Origin: Bacteroidaceae bacterium
GTDB lineage: Bacteria > Bacteroidota > Bacteroidia > Bacteroidales > Bacteroidaceae
Direction of reading: 5' to 3'
Length of the DNA stretch: 64,000 nucleotides
Assembly (NCBI GenBank): GCA_017631315.1
Contig: JAGBTN010000007.1
Location: 124,001-188,000, forward strand
This document shows positions 51,262 to 60,178 of the stretch, in pieces; the first letter of the stretch is position 1, and each line of letters opens with the position of its first letter. The notes under the pieces were generated by a model that had not been told where the DNA came from, ran no database searches, and worked only from the letters and a program-made list of their open reading frames with translations. The position numbers and the translations under genes are program-made.

Positions 51262-53628
51262 ATGAAGTACAAACTTCTCCCTATCCTACTATTCACCACC
51301 ATCACCCTTTCTGCCAACGACGCCGACACACTCCTCACACACAATATGGACGAACTCGTCATTGTCAGCACGCCAAAGGAACACATCGCTCTCAACAAGC
51401 AACCACTCTCGTCCACCACGCTTGGCAATTCACAAATCAAGCAGAAAAACATCAACAACATCAAGGATCTAACTGCACACATACCAGGCTTATTCATTCC
51501 CCGCTACGGAAGTCGCCTGACAAGCAGCATCTATCTGCGAGGCGTAGGCAGCCGCATCGGCACACCAGCCGTAGGAATGTATGTCGACGACATACCCTTG
51601 GCCAACATGAGCAGCATGGATCAAGACCTGAGCGATGCAGACCGCATCGACGTTTTGCGTGGCCCTCAGGGCACACTCTTTGGGCGTAACACCATAGGCG
51701 GCCTTATTCGCATCTACACAAAGAACCCCATGAACTATCAAGGCACCGACCTCATGCTCGGTGCTGCCACATATAATAATTATCGCGCACGCGTGACGCA
51801 CTACCACCGACCTGTAGAAAACTTTGCCTTCAGTGCAGGTGTCAGTTACGAACACCAAGGCGGATTCTTCAGAAACCATGCCCTTGGCGGTCACCATGCC
51901 GACCGTGGAGACGACTTGTCTGCTCGCTGGCGAGGCATTTTCCTTCCCTCCGATCGCGTTCGCCTCGACCTTTCTGCCCGATACCAATGGACAAAACAAG
52001 GCGGATACCCCTATGCCGCAAAGGAAGGAAGCGATGCCGGCAAGGTTGCATACAACCGCGAAAGCAGTTATCTGCGACACCTATTGACCATAGGCCTCAA
52101 TGCAGAACACCAGTTCGACCGTGCCGTTATGACCAGCACAACAGGTTTCCAGTTCCTGAAGGACGACATGTTCATGGATCAGGACTTCTCTCGTCAAGAC
52201 CTTTATTCACTCCAGCAGAAGCAGAAAAGCAAGGTGTTGAGCGAAGAGATTGCCATCAAGTCGAAGGATAACGAACGCTGGCAATGGTCAAACGGTGTGA
52301 ACTTCCAGTATCAATGGCTTGACAGCGAGGCACCCGTCACGTTCTATCAGGAAGGAGTCGACTGGCTGTCGGGCATCGTCAACCGTACTTTACCCGACCT
52401 CTCGAAAGTCGGTTTGGGAAAAATGTCCATCAAATTCAACAACTCTGTATTGCCTATGGGCGGAGTGTTCCAGACGCCTACCCTGACAACCGGCTTCTTC
52501 CATCAGTCGACCATCAAACTTGTAGAGAATCTCTCGCTGACCGTCGGTGCACGCGTTGACTACGAACATTATGAAATGGAATACAATGCGCCGGGGAATG
52601 TTGACTTTGATTTCGCCATGAAGGGCAGCAATCCACGCAACGACGTTGACCTGTCTAATCTTAACGCAAAGCCTGCTTTCGTCGGCAGGACAAGCACCGG
52701 CCATTGGCACTTCCTGCCTAAAGCGGCTTTGAAGTACGACTTCGGGCAGCGAGGCAATGCCTATGTTTCGGTAAGCAGAGGTTATCGTTCGGGCGGATAC
52801 AATGTTCAGGTGTTCAGTGACCTGCTACAAACGGAGATGAGCCGCCAGATGATGGCTGCCATCGATGCTGGCACGGAAGCCTACTTGACCAAACTCTTTG
52901 GACATATCCCCAACATGCCTGCCGAACTCGTCAATATGATTATGCAGAGCATACGCAGCAAGATGCCATCCATCGGGCAGCCAGATGTGACAGCGGCCAC
53001 TTATTACAAGCCCGAAACGGCTTGGAACTATGAGATTGGCACTCACCTGAATTTCTTCGATGGCAGGTTGAAGGCAGACCTTGCTGCTTTCTGGATTGAG
53101 ACAAGCGACTTGCAAATCAGCCAGATGGCAGAGAGTGGTCTGGGACGTGTCACTGTCAATGCCGACAAGAGCCGCAGCATCGGCATGGAGGCCTCATTGC
53201 AGGCTTCGGTGACGGACGCTCTTTCTGTGAATGCCACCTACGGCTATACGCATGCTACGCTTCGCCATTCCGGCAACGAGGCGCACCCCTCCGACTACTT
53301 TGTTCCTTTTGCTCCGCAGCATACGATGGCGCTTGGCGCACAATATACGTGGCACACTCGTGGTTGGATGCAGGACATTACCCTCGGAGCCACCGGCAAG
53401 GGCAACGGACGCATCTACTGGACTCGCGAGAATGACCTTTCGCAACCTTTTTATGCCTTGCTGGATGCACGTCTTTCCGTTCGTCACGACAATCTCGAAC
53501 TTGCGCTTTGGGGCAGCAACTTGACTGCCACGCACTATGATGCCTTCTGCTTTGCCACACGCGGACAAGCGTTCTCCCAACTCGGCACGCCGCTTCAGGT
53601 CGGCATCGAGTGCCGCATGAAGTTCTAA
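51262..53628 (+). CDS. TonB-dependent outer-membrane receptor
   Basis: A 788-residue receptor with a short signal peptide (residues 1-18) and plug domain (MDELVIVSTPKEHIAL, LTAHIPGLFIPRYGSRLTSSIYLRGVGSR, DADRIDVLRGPQGTLFGRNTIGG) followed by a barrel ending in GIECRMKF with terminal Phe. It lacks the N-terminal carboxypeptidase-like domain of SusC proteins and no SusD is adjacent, so it is more like a siderophore, heme or vitamin receptor. Controlled by the promoter with direct repeats. Confidence 0.93.
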   Translation: MKYKLLPILLFTTITLSANDADTLLTHNMDELVIVSTPKEHIALNKQPLSSTTLGNSQIKQKNINNIKDLTAHIPGLFIPRYGSRLTSSIYLRGVGSRIGTPAVGMYVDDIPLANMSSMDQDLSDADRIDVLRGPQGTLFGRNTIGGLIRIYTKNPMNYQGTDLMLGAATYNNYRARVTHYHRPVENFAFSAGVSYEHQGGFFRNHALGGHHADRGDDLSARWRGIFLPSDRVRLDLSARYQWTKQGGYPYAAKEGSDAGKVAYNRESSYLRHLLTIGLNAEHQFDRAVMTSTTGFQFLKDDMFMDQDFSRQDLYSLQQKQKSKVLSEEIAIKSKDNERWQWSNGVNFQYQWLDSEAPVTFYQEGVDWLSGIVNRTLPDLSKVGLGKMSIKFNNSVLPMGGVFQTPTLTTGFFHQSTIKLVENLSLTVGARVDYEHYEMEYNAPGNVDFDFAMKGSNPRNDVDLSNLNAKPAFVGRTSTGHWHFLPKAALKYDFGQRGNAYVSVSRGYRSGGYNVQVFSDLLQTEMSRQMMAAIDAGTEAYLTKLFGHIPNMPAELVNMIMQSIRSKMPSIGQPDVTAATYYKPETAWNYEIGTHLNFFDGRLKADLAAFWIETSDLQISQMAESGLGRVTVNADKSRSIGMEASLQASVTDALSVNATYGYTHATLRHSGNEAHPSDYFVPFAPQHTMALGAQYTWHTRGWMQDITLGATGKGNGRIYWTRENDLSQPFYALLDARLSVRHDNLELALWGSNLTATHYDAFCFATRGQAFSQLGTPLQVGIECRMKF

Positions 53629-53644
53629 ACAAGCACTCTCCTAC

Positions 53645-53674
53645 GCCCTCCCTCTACGGGAGGGCTTCTTTTTT
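53645..53674 (+). terminator. intrinsic terminator of the TonB receptor gene
   Basis: GCCCTCCC (53645-53652) pairs with GGGAGGGC (53658-53665), followed by TTCTTTTTT. Confidence 0.85.
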
Positions 53675-54166
53675 CCTTAATGACAAAATGTAAGCAATGT
53701 GCCGTTTTTGCTTACACACCCCATTTTTGTCGTCGCTCCAGAATCGCTTAAAATCCTCTCGACCTTAGTTTTCCCCACCCGAAAGGTGAAACGCGCTCAG
53801 AACGAAGGCTTTTTATAATGGCATGGTTACCAGCGTGTTGCAAAAAGATGTTTGGGGCTTTCAGTTTGACTCCTACGGCATAATCTGCCTATTGGGCATG
53901 TCGAAACGGTAGTTTTAACCCGTTTTTGCACACTTTTTCACTTGTGAAAGTAACAGAAAAGGCATGGGTAATTTCCGAATTTAACGTGCCAAGTCGAGCA
54001 ACAAGGCATGGGATGTCTGCCAACACCCCACACCTTTTCTGCCGTAAAGCCATTTTCGGTCACATTTTAAGCCACTTTCAGAAGTGTGCAAAAATTGACA
54101 TAATGATGTTAATTGCCGAAATTTGCTGACAATTTATCAAAATGTATCCAGCAGAAAAGGCAAGTA
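53675..54166. other. intergenic region without a gene
   Basis: About 490 bp. TGTAAGCA and TGCTTACA near 53688-53716 form a small inverted repeat. No gene, RNA or exact repeat array recognised. Confidence 0.35.
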
Positions 54167-55114
54167 TTATGGTTCGTAGTAAAGCGTGTCGGCCCAGTTG
54201 ATGTCCCATTCAATGCCGAAATCCTCCTGCAGAATCGGACTGTCGTCGCCACCTTCTTCGAAGAAATTGCCCTTCCACATAGTCAGATGATTGATGCGTA
54301 GCGGCACGTCGTCGAAACACCTCTCATTGAGCACTCTGCCCCCTTCGCCAAGAGCCTGTACGGTATAGTCACTCGATATGCCCTCCTCGGGCAAGAAGAG
54401 ATATGCCGTAAACATCATATTCTGTTTGCCGATGCTGCTTGCAGGGACTGCTATCTCCGACGTTCTGCCCTTGGCCTGCTGCGCAAAACCCGTTGTTGCA
54501 TCCAGCACAGTACCGCCCGCAGTACTCACAAAACGCATCTTCTTCATGTCGGCAGGAATGGCATCTTCCGCCGTCACACAGAAGGCCGCCACCGCATGCT
54601 TGAGCGTAATGGATTGGTCAAGAGCGGCACCCTCGTCGAGCGTGAACTCGTCGCAATAAAGAAATGTATTGGGAACGTAATCCTCCTCCCAGGAAATATG
54701 ATTGGGCGAAGCAATGTTGCAGGCACGAGTGCCATTGAAACCAAGTGCAAGCACACGGTAACGGCCGTATGGCAGGCTGACCGAGAACTTCGGATAGTCG
54801 TAAGGATTCTCCTCATAGTCAGTATGATTATGCTGAATAGGTGCAACCACTTGCACTCCAGTCTCTGCATCATACACCGCAACAATCAGATGTGCCAGCG
54901 TAGCAATCTCGTAGGGAGACATCGCTCTGGTTGTCCCAGAAGACGAAAAATCATCGAAACAGATTTGCCTGTAATTGGTGACACGAAACGAAACAGTACA
55001 CTGCTCCACCGGAAAAGAATCGTCCTGCGGCCCCGACTGGCAAGAGGCAAACAGCACTACAAAACAAGCAACAACAACCGAAAGCATGATACGGAAACAA
55101 TAGCGGCTAATCAT
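54167..55114 (-). CDS. FimB/Mfa2 family fimbrial lipoprotein
   Basis: A 315-residue lipoprotein: signal peptide with lipobox LFASC at residues 21-25. The two-domain beta-sandwich pattern (CTVSFRVTNYRQICFDD, ATLAHLIVAVYDAETG, FSVSLPYGRYRVLALGFN; then FTLDEGAALDQSITLKHAVAAFCV) matches the Mfa2/FimB anchor subunits of Bacteroidales fimbriae, which sit at the base of the pilus. No major or tip fimbrillin gene is next to it. Own promoter at 55152-55159. Confidence 0.85.
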   Translation of the reverse strand: MISRYCFRIMLSVVVACFVVLFASCQSGPQDDSFPVEQCTVSFRVTNYRQICFDDFSSSGTTRAMSPYEIATLAHLIVAVYDAETGVQVVAPIQHNHTDYEENPYDYPKFSVSLPYGRYRVLALGFNGTRACNIASPNHISWEEDYVPNTFLYCDEFTLDEGAALDQSITLKHAVAAFCVTAEDAIPADMKKMRFVSTAGGTVLDATTGFAQQAKGRTSEIAVPASSIGKQNMMFTAYLFLPEEGISSDYTVQALGEGGRVLNERCFDDVPLRINHLTMWKGNFFEEGGDDSPILQEDFGIEWDINWADTLYYEP

Positions 55115-55151
55115 TTTATCCCTTTTATTTCTGTTTTACTGTTATCTGCCA

Positions 55152-55201
55152 CAAAATTAACCAATAATTCCGCATAATTCAATTTATTTTTTCTAATTTT
55201 G
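55152..55201. promoter_or_regulatory. divergent promoters of the Mfa2-like gene and the 48-residue protein
   Basis: CAAAATTA at 55152-55159 is TAATTTTG on the minus strand; TAATTTTG at 55194-55201 faces the other way. The two start regions are about 50 bp apart and may share control. Confidence 0.62.
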
Positions 55202-55232
55202 CGAAAAAGAACCCCTTTCTTTTCAATATCGT

Positions 55233-55379
55233 ATGAATACTGCAATGTTGACACTGCTCATATGGGGCTGTTTCGTCTGCCTCGTTTTCCTTTTACTCCT
55301 CTTCGACACCATATATTATAAGTACGACTTGCCCAAAGTCTGCAAAAAAGTGTTCGATGCTTTTACCGAAGAGGAATAG
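55233..55379 (+). CDS. 48-residue single-span membrane protein
   Basis: MNTAMLTLLIWGCFVCLVF begins a short protein with one strongly hydrophobic helix (residues 6-25) and a charged tail YYKYDLPKVCKKVFDAFTEEE. It has a promoter 32 bp upstream and overlaps the next gene by 23 bp in another frame, which suggests coupled translation. Function unknown. Confidence 0.6.
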   Translation: MNTAMLTLLIWGCFVCLVFLLLLFDTIYYKYDLPKVCKKVFDAFTEEE

Positions 55380-55911
55380 CCTGGTGCTGCTCTGCCTGAT
55401 GCTGGCCTGTTGCCAAAAGATAGATTTGACAGTCACACCGGAAGAAGGCAACACCACCTCAAGCAATACTGTGCAAACCGCAAACATCGTCGGCACTGGC
55501 GAAGGCACAATGGAGCGCCCCTACACAGTGACTGATATCCGCTCGGCTGTGCATGCCGGAAAAGACAGCGTGTGGGTAATTGGCTACATGGTTGGGACAG
55601 CCCCCCGATCGATGGGCAATGCCGTCTTCAGCAGCGATGCCACTAACCAAAGTAACATCTTGCTCTCAAACGATTCCCTCTGCACAGACACCGCCCATTG
55701 CATTCCCGTAGAACTTACTACCCCGAACATAAAGGCAACCCTTTCACTGCCAACAAACACTGCACGCTTCAGGAAATGCGTCCTCGTCAAAGGCATACCC
55801 TCCACATATCTGCAAAGAAAAGGCCTGCGAAAGTGCTCCGCAGGCCTTTGGCTCGTTGATTTCGACCTGAGCTCTATCGAGCCACAGGATTGGGGATCTA
55901 TCTTGTTGTAA
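55357..55911 (+). CDS. DUF6359-like lipoprotein
   Basis: A 184-residue exported protein. The N-terminus LPKRNSLVLLCLMLACCQKID is a lipoprotein signal with LACC lipobox. The mature domain (GTGEGTMERPYTVTDIRSAVHAGKDSVWVIGYMVG, NILLSNDSLC, CVLVKGIPSTYL) is an OB-fold-like beta domain of the type annotated as DUF6359 in Bacteroidales. Overlaps the 48-residue gene upstream and converges on the exporter gene, overlapping it by 14 bp at the 3' ends. Confidence 0.75.
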   Translation: MLLPKRNSLVLLCLMLACCQKIDLTVTPEEGNTTSSNTVQTANIVGTGEGTMERPYTVTDIRSAVHAGKDSVWVIGYMVGTAPRSMGNAVFSSDATNQSNILLSNDSLCTDTAHCIPVELTTPNIKATLSLPTNTARFRKCVLVKGIPSTYLQRKGLRKCSAGLWLVDFDLSSIEPQDWGSILL

Positions 55912-56716
55912 CCATCACAATCGTCACAATAGCAGAAATCACGCCAAGAATGGCTGAACCTGCACCAAGGAAAGTGTAAAAAGCACTACTCTTGACTTTC
56001 TGACTCTTATTAGGCTCAACATAAATCAAATCGTTCTGCTGCACATAATATGCCGGGCTCTGGAAAATGTCGGCGCTAGTCAAATCAAGAGAATACTTCT
56101 TGCGCTCGCCATTCTCCTCACGATAAAGTGTCACCTTTTGGCGCAAGCCAGTATCAGCCACATCACCGCAACGAGACAATACATCGAGAATAGTGTTGCG
56201 CTCGCTGGTGAGGTTTACCACCTGAGGCGCATTTACAGCACCCAGCACAGCAACACGGGCATTGAGCAAACGCACCGTTACATCTGGGTCCTTGATTAGG
56301 TTTGCATCAATAATGGTCTTTTCTATTCGGTCTGCAGCCTCATCGGAAGTAAGGCCCGCCACAGAGACACGACCAACAGCAGGCAGTGTGACATAACCAT
56401 CGTTGCTGACCGTATAACCATATACATTGGTCATACTGCCTGAACTTGAAATGCTAGTAGAACTGCCCTGACCCGCAGTTCCCATAACAACATCCTGGGA
56501 AAAAACCGCGAGCAACTCGGGTTCACTGCAAGTAACCTTAATGAGCAACTGGTCTGCAGGCTTAAAGCGCATCTCATACTGTTGCATAATTTGCTGACCC
56601 TGCCTGACGACTTCGTCCGACTCCTGGAAATAAACAATCTTTTTAGTTGAAACACAACCCGACATTAGAAGCAGAGCAACCAAAGCGAGCATCATTGATG
56701 ATAATGACTTTCTCAT
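55898..56716 (-). CDS. orphan polysaccharide export lipoprotein (Wza/OPX-like)
   Basis: A 272-residue outer-membrane polysaccharide exporter. Lipoprotein signal with LLMSGC lipobox near residue 21, PES domain (EMRFKPADQLLIKVTCSEPELLAVF, YTVSNDGYVTLPAVGRVSVAGLTSDEAADRIE) and an SLBB-like part (RVAVLGAVNAPQVVNLTSERNTILDVLSRCGD), then a C-terminal hydrophobic helix (FLGAGSAILGVISAIVTIVMV). The ATG at 56716 follows a promoter at 56740-56747. The Wzc-type kinase partner is not adjacent, and the polysaccharide locus is 23 kb away. Confidence 0.9.
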   Translation of the reverse strand: MRKSLSSMMLALVALLLMSGCVSTKKIVYFQESDEVVRQGQQIMQQYEMRFKPADQLLIKVTCSEPELLAVFSQDVVMGTAGQGSSTSISSSGSMTNVYGYTVSNDGYVTLPAVGRVSVAGLTSDEAADRIEKTIIDANLIKDPDVTVRLLNARVAVLGAVNAPQVVNLTSERNTILDVLSRCGDVADTGLRQKVTLYREENGERKKYSLDLTSADIFQSPAYYVQQNDLIYVEPNKSQKVKSSAFYTFLGAGSAILGVISAIVTIVMVTTR

Positions 56717-56739
56717 ATACCTATAACATTTTACAGATG

Positions 56740-56747
56740 CAAAGGTA
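56740..56747 (-). promoter_or_regulatory. -7 promoter element of the exporter gene
   Basis: CAAAGGTA on the plus strand is TACCTTTG on the minus strand. Confidence 0.72.
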
Positions 56748-56937
56748 GTGCTTTTTAACAACACTTCCGCCATTATCCTCTATTTTTATATATGTATTCT
56801 GCTTTTTCTGAAAAATATAACCACTTACGATACAACAATTATGTTCCAGCCCACCGACAATATCATCGCGTAACGGTTACGAAAAACTTATTGGGAAAAT
56901 AATCTATGTGTATTGCACTGTTTTGCATTTTTCTTCA

Positions 56938-56945
56938 TATCTTTG
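56938..56945 (+). promoter_or_regulatory. -7 promoter element of the HAD hydrolase gene
   Basis: TATCTTTG lies 31 bp before the start codon at 56977. Confidence 0.72.
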
Positions 56946-56976
56946 CACAATAAACATCAATAAAAAACCAATTCAC

Positions 56977-57396
56977 ATGACTATAGCCGTTGATTTCGAC
57001 GGAACAATCGTCGAACATCGTTACCCGAAGATAGGCAAAGAATTACCCTTCGCCACTCAAACCCTGAGGATGCTCATCGAAGATCGCCATAAACTCATCC
57101 TCTGGAGTGTGCGAGAAGGAAAGCTTTTGGAAGAGGCCGTTGAGTGGTGCAGAGAAAGAGGTATTGAGTTTTATGCCGTCAATAAAGACTTCCCGGAAGA
57201 AGATCTCGAAAAGAATCAACACTTCAGTCGCAAACTCAAGGCAGACATTTGGATTGACGATCGCAACATAGGCGGGTTACCCGACTGGGGAACCATCTAC
57301 CAAATGATAACCGAAAGAAAAACCTACGAACAAATTCTCACCGAACGGATGTCGTTGGACGAACCGAAACCTAAAAAGAAGTGGTGGCAGTTCTAA
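56977..57396 (+). CDS. HAD-like hydrolase (BT0820-type)
   Basis: A 139-residue compact HAD-fold protein. AVDFDGTIVEH at residues 4-14 holds the nucleophile aspartate, LILWSVREG the motif II region, and IWIDDRNIGGLPDWG the acidic motif IV. No cap domain. Many Bacteroidetes have this short form; substrate unknown, probably a small phosphate ester. The ATG at 56977 is used because the promoter lies within any longer frame. Confidence 0.88.
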   Translation: MTIAVDFDGTIVEHRYPKIGKELPFATQTLRMLIEDRHKLILWSVREGKLLEEAVEWCRERGIEFYAVNKDFPEEDLEKNQHFSRKLKADIWIDDRNIGGLPDWGTIYQMITERKTYEQILTERMSLDEPKPKKKWWQF

Positions 57397-57530
57397 CATT
57401 CGTGTAAACAACGGGCAGAAGGCCACGAAACAACAGATAACAGCCTTGTACAAAATACCAAAGGAGATAGAAATCCACAAGTTTTTGTATAATTCCTTGC
57501 TTCAAAGCCTTCAATCTAAATTTTATTTCG

Positions 57531-57538
57531 TAACTTTG
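57531..57538 (+). promoter_or_regulatory. -7 promoter element of the 54-residue protein / barrel operon
   Basis: TAACTTTG lies 41 bp before the start codon at 57580. Confidence 0.65.
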
Positions 57539-57579
57539 CAGAACAAAATAAGAAACATAGGCACAAACCTTATACAATT

Positions 57580-57744
57580 ATGAAGAAACAATATCTGGGC
57601 CTCGCCCTCATCGTGCTTGGCGCACTCATGCTTATCCTTAGCTATGTATGCAGTCTGGAAGACTACAACTTCTACAACATTGGTGCATTGCTTGTCATCA
57701 TCGGTGGCATTGTTGCACACATCGTTTTGACTAAACGGTCATAG
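57580..57744 (+). CDS. 54-residue two-helix membrane protein
   Basis: MKKQYLGLALIVLGALMLI begins a small membrane protein with two hydrophobic helices (residues 5-23 and 34-50) joined by a short polar loop SLEDYNFYN. It has its own promoter and is followed 29 bp later by an outer-membrane barrel gene. This is a common small Bacteroidetes type of unknown role. Confidence 0.7.
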   Translation: MKKQYLGLALIVLGALMLILSYVCSLEDYNFYNIGALLVIIGGIVAHIVLTKRS

Positions 57745-57773
57745 CCCATTCCTTACCAACTTTTATTCAACAG

Positions 57774-58430
57774 ATGCGAGCCATGATTACCACCCGAAAA
57801 GCAATGGCTATGTTCGTCATGTTCTGCCTTTGCCTCTCCGTAAAGGCACAGTATGACGATAATTATGATGTAGAAGAATGGACCCTTGACTTCGAAGAAG
57901 AAGAGGCTCCAAAGCCACAACATAAAGAGTATAAAAACACTTTATACCTCCAGTATTCGCCATCTCGCTACCAAGTGAGCGACAATAATCGTGTCAAATT
58001 CAACGAATTTGCGTTGGGTTATAGTCGTAACATTCAGGTCTTGGAAGAGAAGCCTTTATTTGTTGAAGCAGGAGCGAGCATGAAGTTCTCGTGGTCGCAG
58101 AGCGAATTCAACGCCCGTGTACTAACCTTCCGTATTCCTATCAACGTCATATACAAAATATACCCCTGGAAAGAGAAGGACTATGCTATTGCTCCTTTTG
58201 CAGGAGCATCCGTTCGAGCCATTGCTATGGCACGCGAATACTCGGGCGAGAAGAGTGTAAATATTATGGGCGATGAAGGCTGGGATGCATTCCAGGTTTC
58301 TTGGCAAGCAGGCATCCGATTCTATCTGAATCGTTATTTCCTGGGCGTAAGCTATTCGCGCGACTTTCATGATACGAGCAAATATCCTGGCGTTCGCGAA
58401 TGTGGCGTGCATGTAGGTTGCTGTTTTTAA
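57774..58430 (+). CDS. outer-membrane beta-barrel protein
   Basis: A 218-residue exported protein with a signal peptide (KAMAMFVMFCLCLSVKAQ). The mature part starts with an acidic stretch (DVEEWTLDFEEEEAPKPQHKEY) and continues as an 8-stranded-type barrel with alternating patterns (NTLYLQYSPSRYQV, FVEAGASMKFSWSQ, FYLNRYFLGVSYSRDF). It resembles porin-family/OmpA-barrel proteins of Bacteroidetes. Function unknown. Confidence 0.8.
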   Translation: MRAMITTRKAMAMFVMFCLCLSVKAQYDDNYDVEEWTLDFEEEEAPKPQHKEYKNTLYLQYSPSRYQVSDNNRVKFNEFALGYSRNIQVLEEKPLFVEAGASMKFSWSQSEFNARVLTFRIPINVIYKIYPWKEKDYAIAPFAGASVRAIAMAREYSGEKSVNIMGDEGWDAFQVSWQAGIRFYLNRYFLGVSYSRDFHDTSKYPGVRECGVHVGCCF

Positions 58431-58466
58431 GCAGGAGGTTATTCAATTCTGCTAACCCCTATTGAA

Positions 58467-58508
58467 ATATAACAGGAAAGGCTCCTTTGGGAGCCCTTCC
58501 TGTTATAT
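58467..58508 (+). terminator. long stem-loop after the barrel gene
   Basis: ATATAACAGGAA (58467-58478) pairs with TTCCTGTTATAT (58497-58508) and an inner GGCTCC pairs with GGAGCC. It separates convergent transcripts. Confidence 0.8.
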
Positions 58509-58616
58509 TATACATATACATTATATATATTTGTCTTCACCTGGGTGCGTGGACAACCCGCTGCAAATAGTGCTGGCTTTTATGCCTTAGATACGGATAG
58601 AGATTGAGTTGTATGC

Positions 58617-58826
58617 CTATCTTTGTTTGCGGCGTGCCAAAGGATCGCCACAGAAGTTGTCTTCTGCCCACTGGTCTACATCGGGCACCATCTCCATTAT
58701 CTTTCCGCCTCGACAGACGATTAGACTCTGACGGGCGGCGCCTGCACGCTGCCAGAGACGGTATTGTGCTTTTCTTACGCCTTCGTCTATCAGGCGTTGC
58801 ATTTCGAGAATTTCTTTTTCCTTCAT
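58617..58826 (-). CDS. small partner of the zeta-like kinase
   Basis: A 69-residue charged protein (KEKEILEMQRLIDEGVRKAQYRLWQRAGAARQSL, then VCRGGKIMEMVPDVD). The N-terminal helix is amphipathic. Its start overlaps the stop of the kinase gene by 4 bp, so expression is coupled. Such short genes next to zeta-like kinases are often suggested as antitoxins; here that is inference only. Confidence 0.65.
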   Translation of the reverse strand: MKEKEILEMQRLIDEGVRKAQYRLWQRAGAARQSLIVCRGGKIMEMVPDVDQWAEDNFCGDPLARRKQR

Positions 58827-59431
58827 GCGTTCTCGCCCTCCTCCGGCTTGTTGTATTTTTCTTGAAGCAGGCGATATGCCTCTGCATTATGTACCACGAC
58901 TTTGTCTCCGCCTATTCCTGAAGCGATATGAACTGCGGGGCAATCGCTGTTGTCATAGAGCGACCAGCTGTCAACGACAGGCATATATAGTTGGAACAGA
59001 TTGCTCAATCCAGCTTCATAGCGACGCAGGACGACATCGGTCGGTATATTGTGTCCGCCCATTGCTACGCGTTTTGCGACACGCGCCACTGCTTGTTCGG
59101 GTGTGCTGAGAGAGAAGAATAGCAGTGTGACGAAGTAGCCGCGCTTTTGAGCTTGGCGGATCAGCTTGACATAGGAACGGGTTGCCAAGGTTGTTTCGAA
59201 GGCGAAGGTTTCGCCTTCCTTCAGGAGATAGATGATACGGTCTATCATGAGACGTCCTGCCTGAATGGCGACTCCTTCGGGATTGAAGGGGGAAAGTCCG
59301 GCTGCAATCTCGTCTGCATTGACAAACTCACGGCAACCTAACATTTCGGGCAAGACGGTGAAGGAGGCTGTTGTCTTGCCTGCACCGTTGCAACCGGCAA
59401 TGATGTATAGGTTCATTTTCTTCTTTTCCAT
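58823..59431 (-). CDS. zeta-toxin-like P-loop kinase
   Basis: A 202-residue ATPase/kinase. Walker A is IIAGCNGAGKTTASF at residues 9-23, then FVNADEIAAGLSPFNPE, FAFETTLATRSYVKLIRQAQKRGYFVTLLFF and RVAMGGHNIPTDVVLRRYEAGL. This pattern is shared by zeta toxins, which phosphorylate UDP-N-acetyl sugars, and by related housekeeping kinases. It begins 15 bp after trmD and is last but one in the pyrK-pyrD-trmD unit, an unusual place for a toxin. Confidence 0.82.
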   Translation of the reverse strand: MEKKKMNLYIIAGCNGAGKTTASFTVLPEMLGCREFVNADEIAAGLSPFNPEGVAIQAGRLMIDRIIYLLKEGETFAFETTLATRSYVKLIRQAQKRGYFVTLLFFSLSTPEQAVARVAKRVAMGGHNIPTDVVLRRYEAGLSNLFQLYMPVVDSWSLYDNSDCPAVHIASGIGGDKVVVHNAEAYRLLQEKYNKPEEGENA

Positions 59432-59446
59432 ATGCTCTACCTGTTT

Positions 59447-60178
59447 TTATTTTGATGGGCCTTTTGCCGGGCCTTGTTTTTTTGCATGCCCTGGGAGTGT
59501 GTTCCCTTGGAGCAGGTCGGGGCGGAGGCGTTGTGTGCGTTCAAGACTTTGCTGCAATTCCCATTCCTTTATCAGCCGTTCGTTGCCGGAAAGGAGTACT
59601 TCGGGCACTTTCCAGCCTTTGTATTCGGCCGGACGGGTATAGACGGGTGCTGCCAGGAGGTTGTCCTGGAAGGAATCTGAGAGTGCGCTTTGTTCGTCGC
59701 CTATTGCGCCAGGCAGGATGCGAACGATGGCATCCGCCATCACTGCTGCTGCGAGTTCGCCGCCTGTGAGCACGTAGTCGCCGATGCTGACTTCTTTGGT
59801 AATGAGGTGCTCTCTTATGCGGTAGTCTATGCCTTTGTAGTGGCCACATAGTATGATGATGTTCTCGCAGAGAGAGAGGCTATTTGCCATTGGCTGATTG
59901 AACTGTTCGCCGTCGGGGGAGGTGAAGATGATTTGGTCGTAGTGGCGTTCTGCTGTGAGTGCGGAGATGCAGCGGTCTATGGGTTCGCACTGCATGACCA
60001 TGCCTGCAAATCCGCCAAAGGGGTAGTCGTCCACACGGCGCCATTTGTCCGTTGTGTAGTCGCGCAGGTTGTGAATGTGTATTTCTGCCAGACCTTTCTT
60101 CTGTGCTCTTCCGACGATGGACTCCTGCATGAAGCCCTGTATGAGTTCGGGCAATACGGTTATGATGTCTATTCGCAT
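59447..60178 (-). CDS. trmD: tRNA (guanine-N1-)-methyltransferase
   Basis: A 243-residue SPOUT methyltransferase making m1G37. The trefoil-knot motifs are [14 protein letters not shown] and [25 protein letters not shown], followed by the C-terminal domain. The tail after [13 protein letters not shown] is longer and lysine-rich. Starts within the last 10 bp of pyrD. Confidence 0.96.
   Translation of the reverse strand: MRIDIITVLPELIQGFMQESIVGRAQKKGLAEIHIHNLRDYTTDKWRRVDDYPFGGFAGMVMQCEPIDRCISALTAERHYDQIIFTSPDGEQFNQPMANSLSLCENIIILCGHYKGIDYRIREHLITKEVSIGDYVLTGGELAAAVMADAIVRILPGAIGDEQSALSDSFQDNLLAAPVYTRPAEYKGWKVPEVLLSGNERLIKEWELQQSLERTQRLRPDLLQGNTLPGHAKKQGPAKGPSK

Noticed and set aside
58264-58446. 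Short minus-strand frames opposite the barrel gene
   Set aside because: They lie within the coding region of the outer-membrane protein and show no features of their own.
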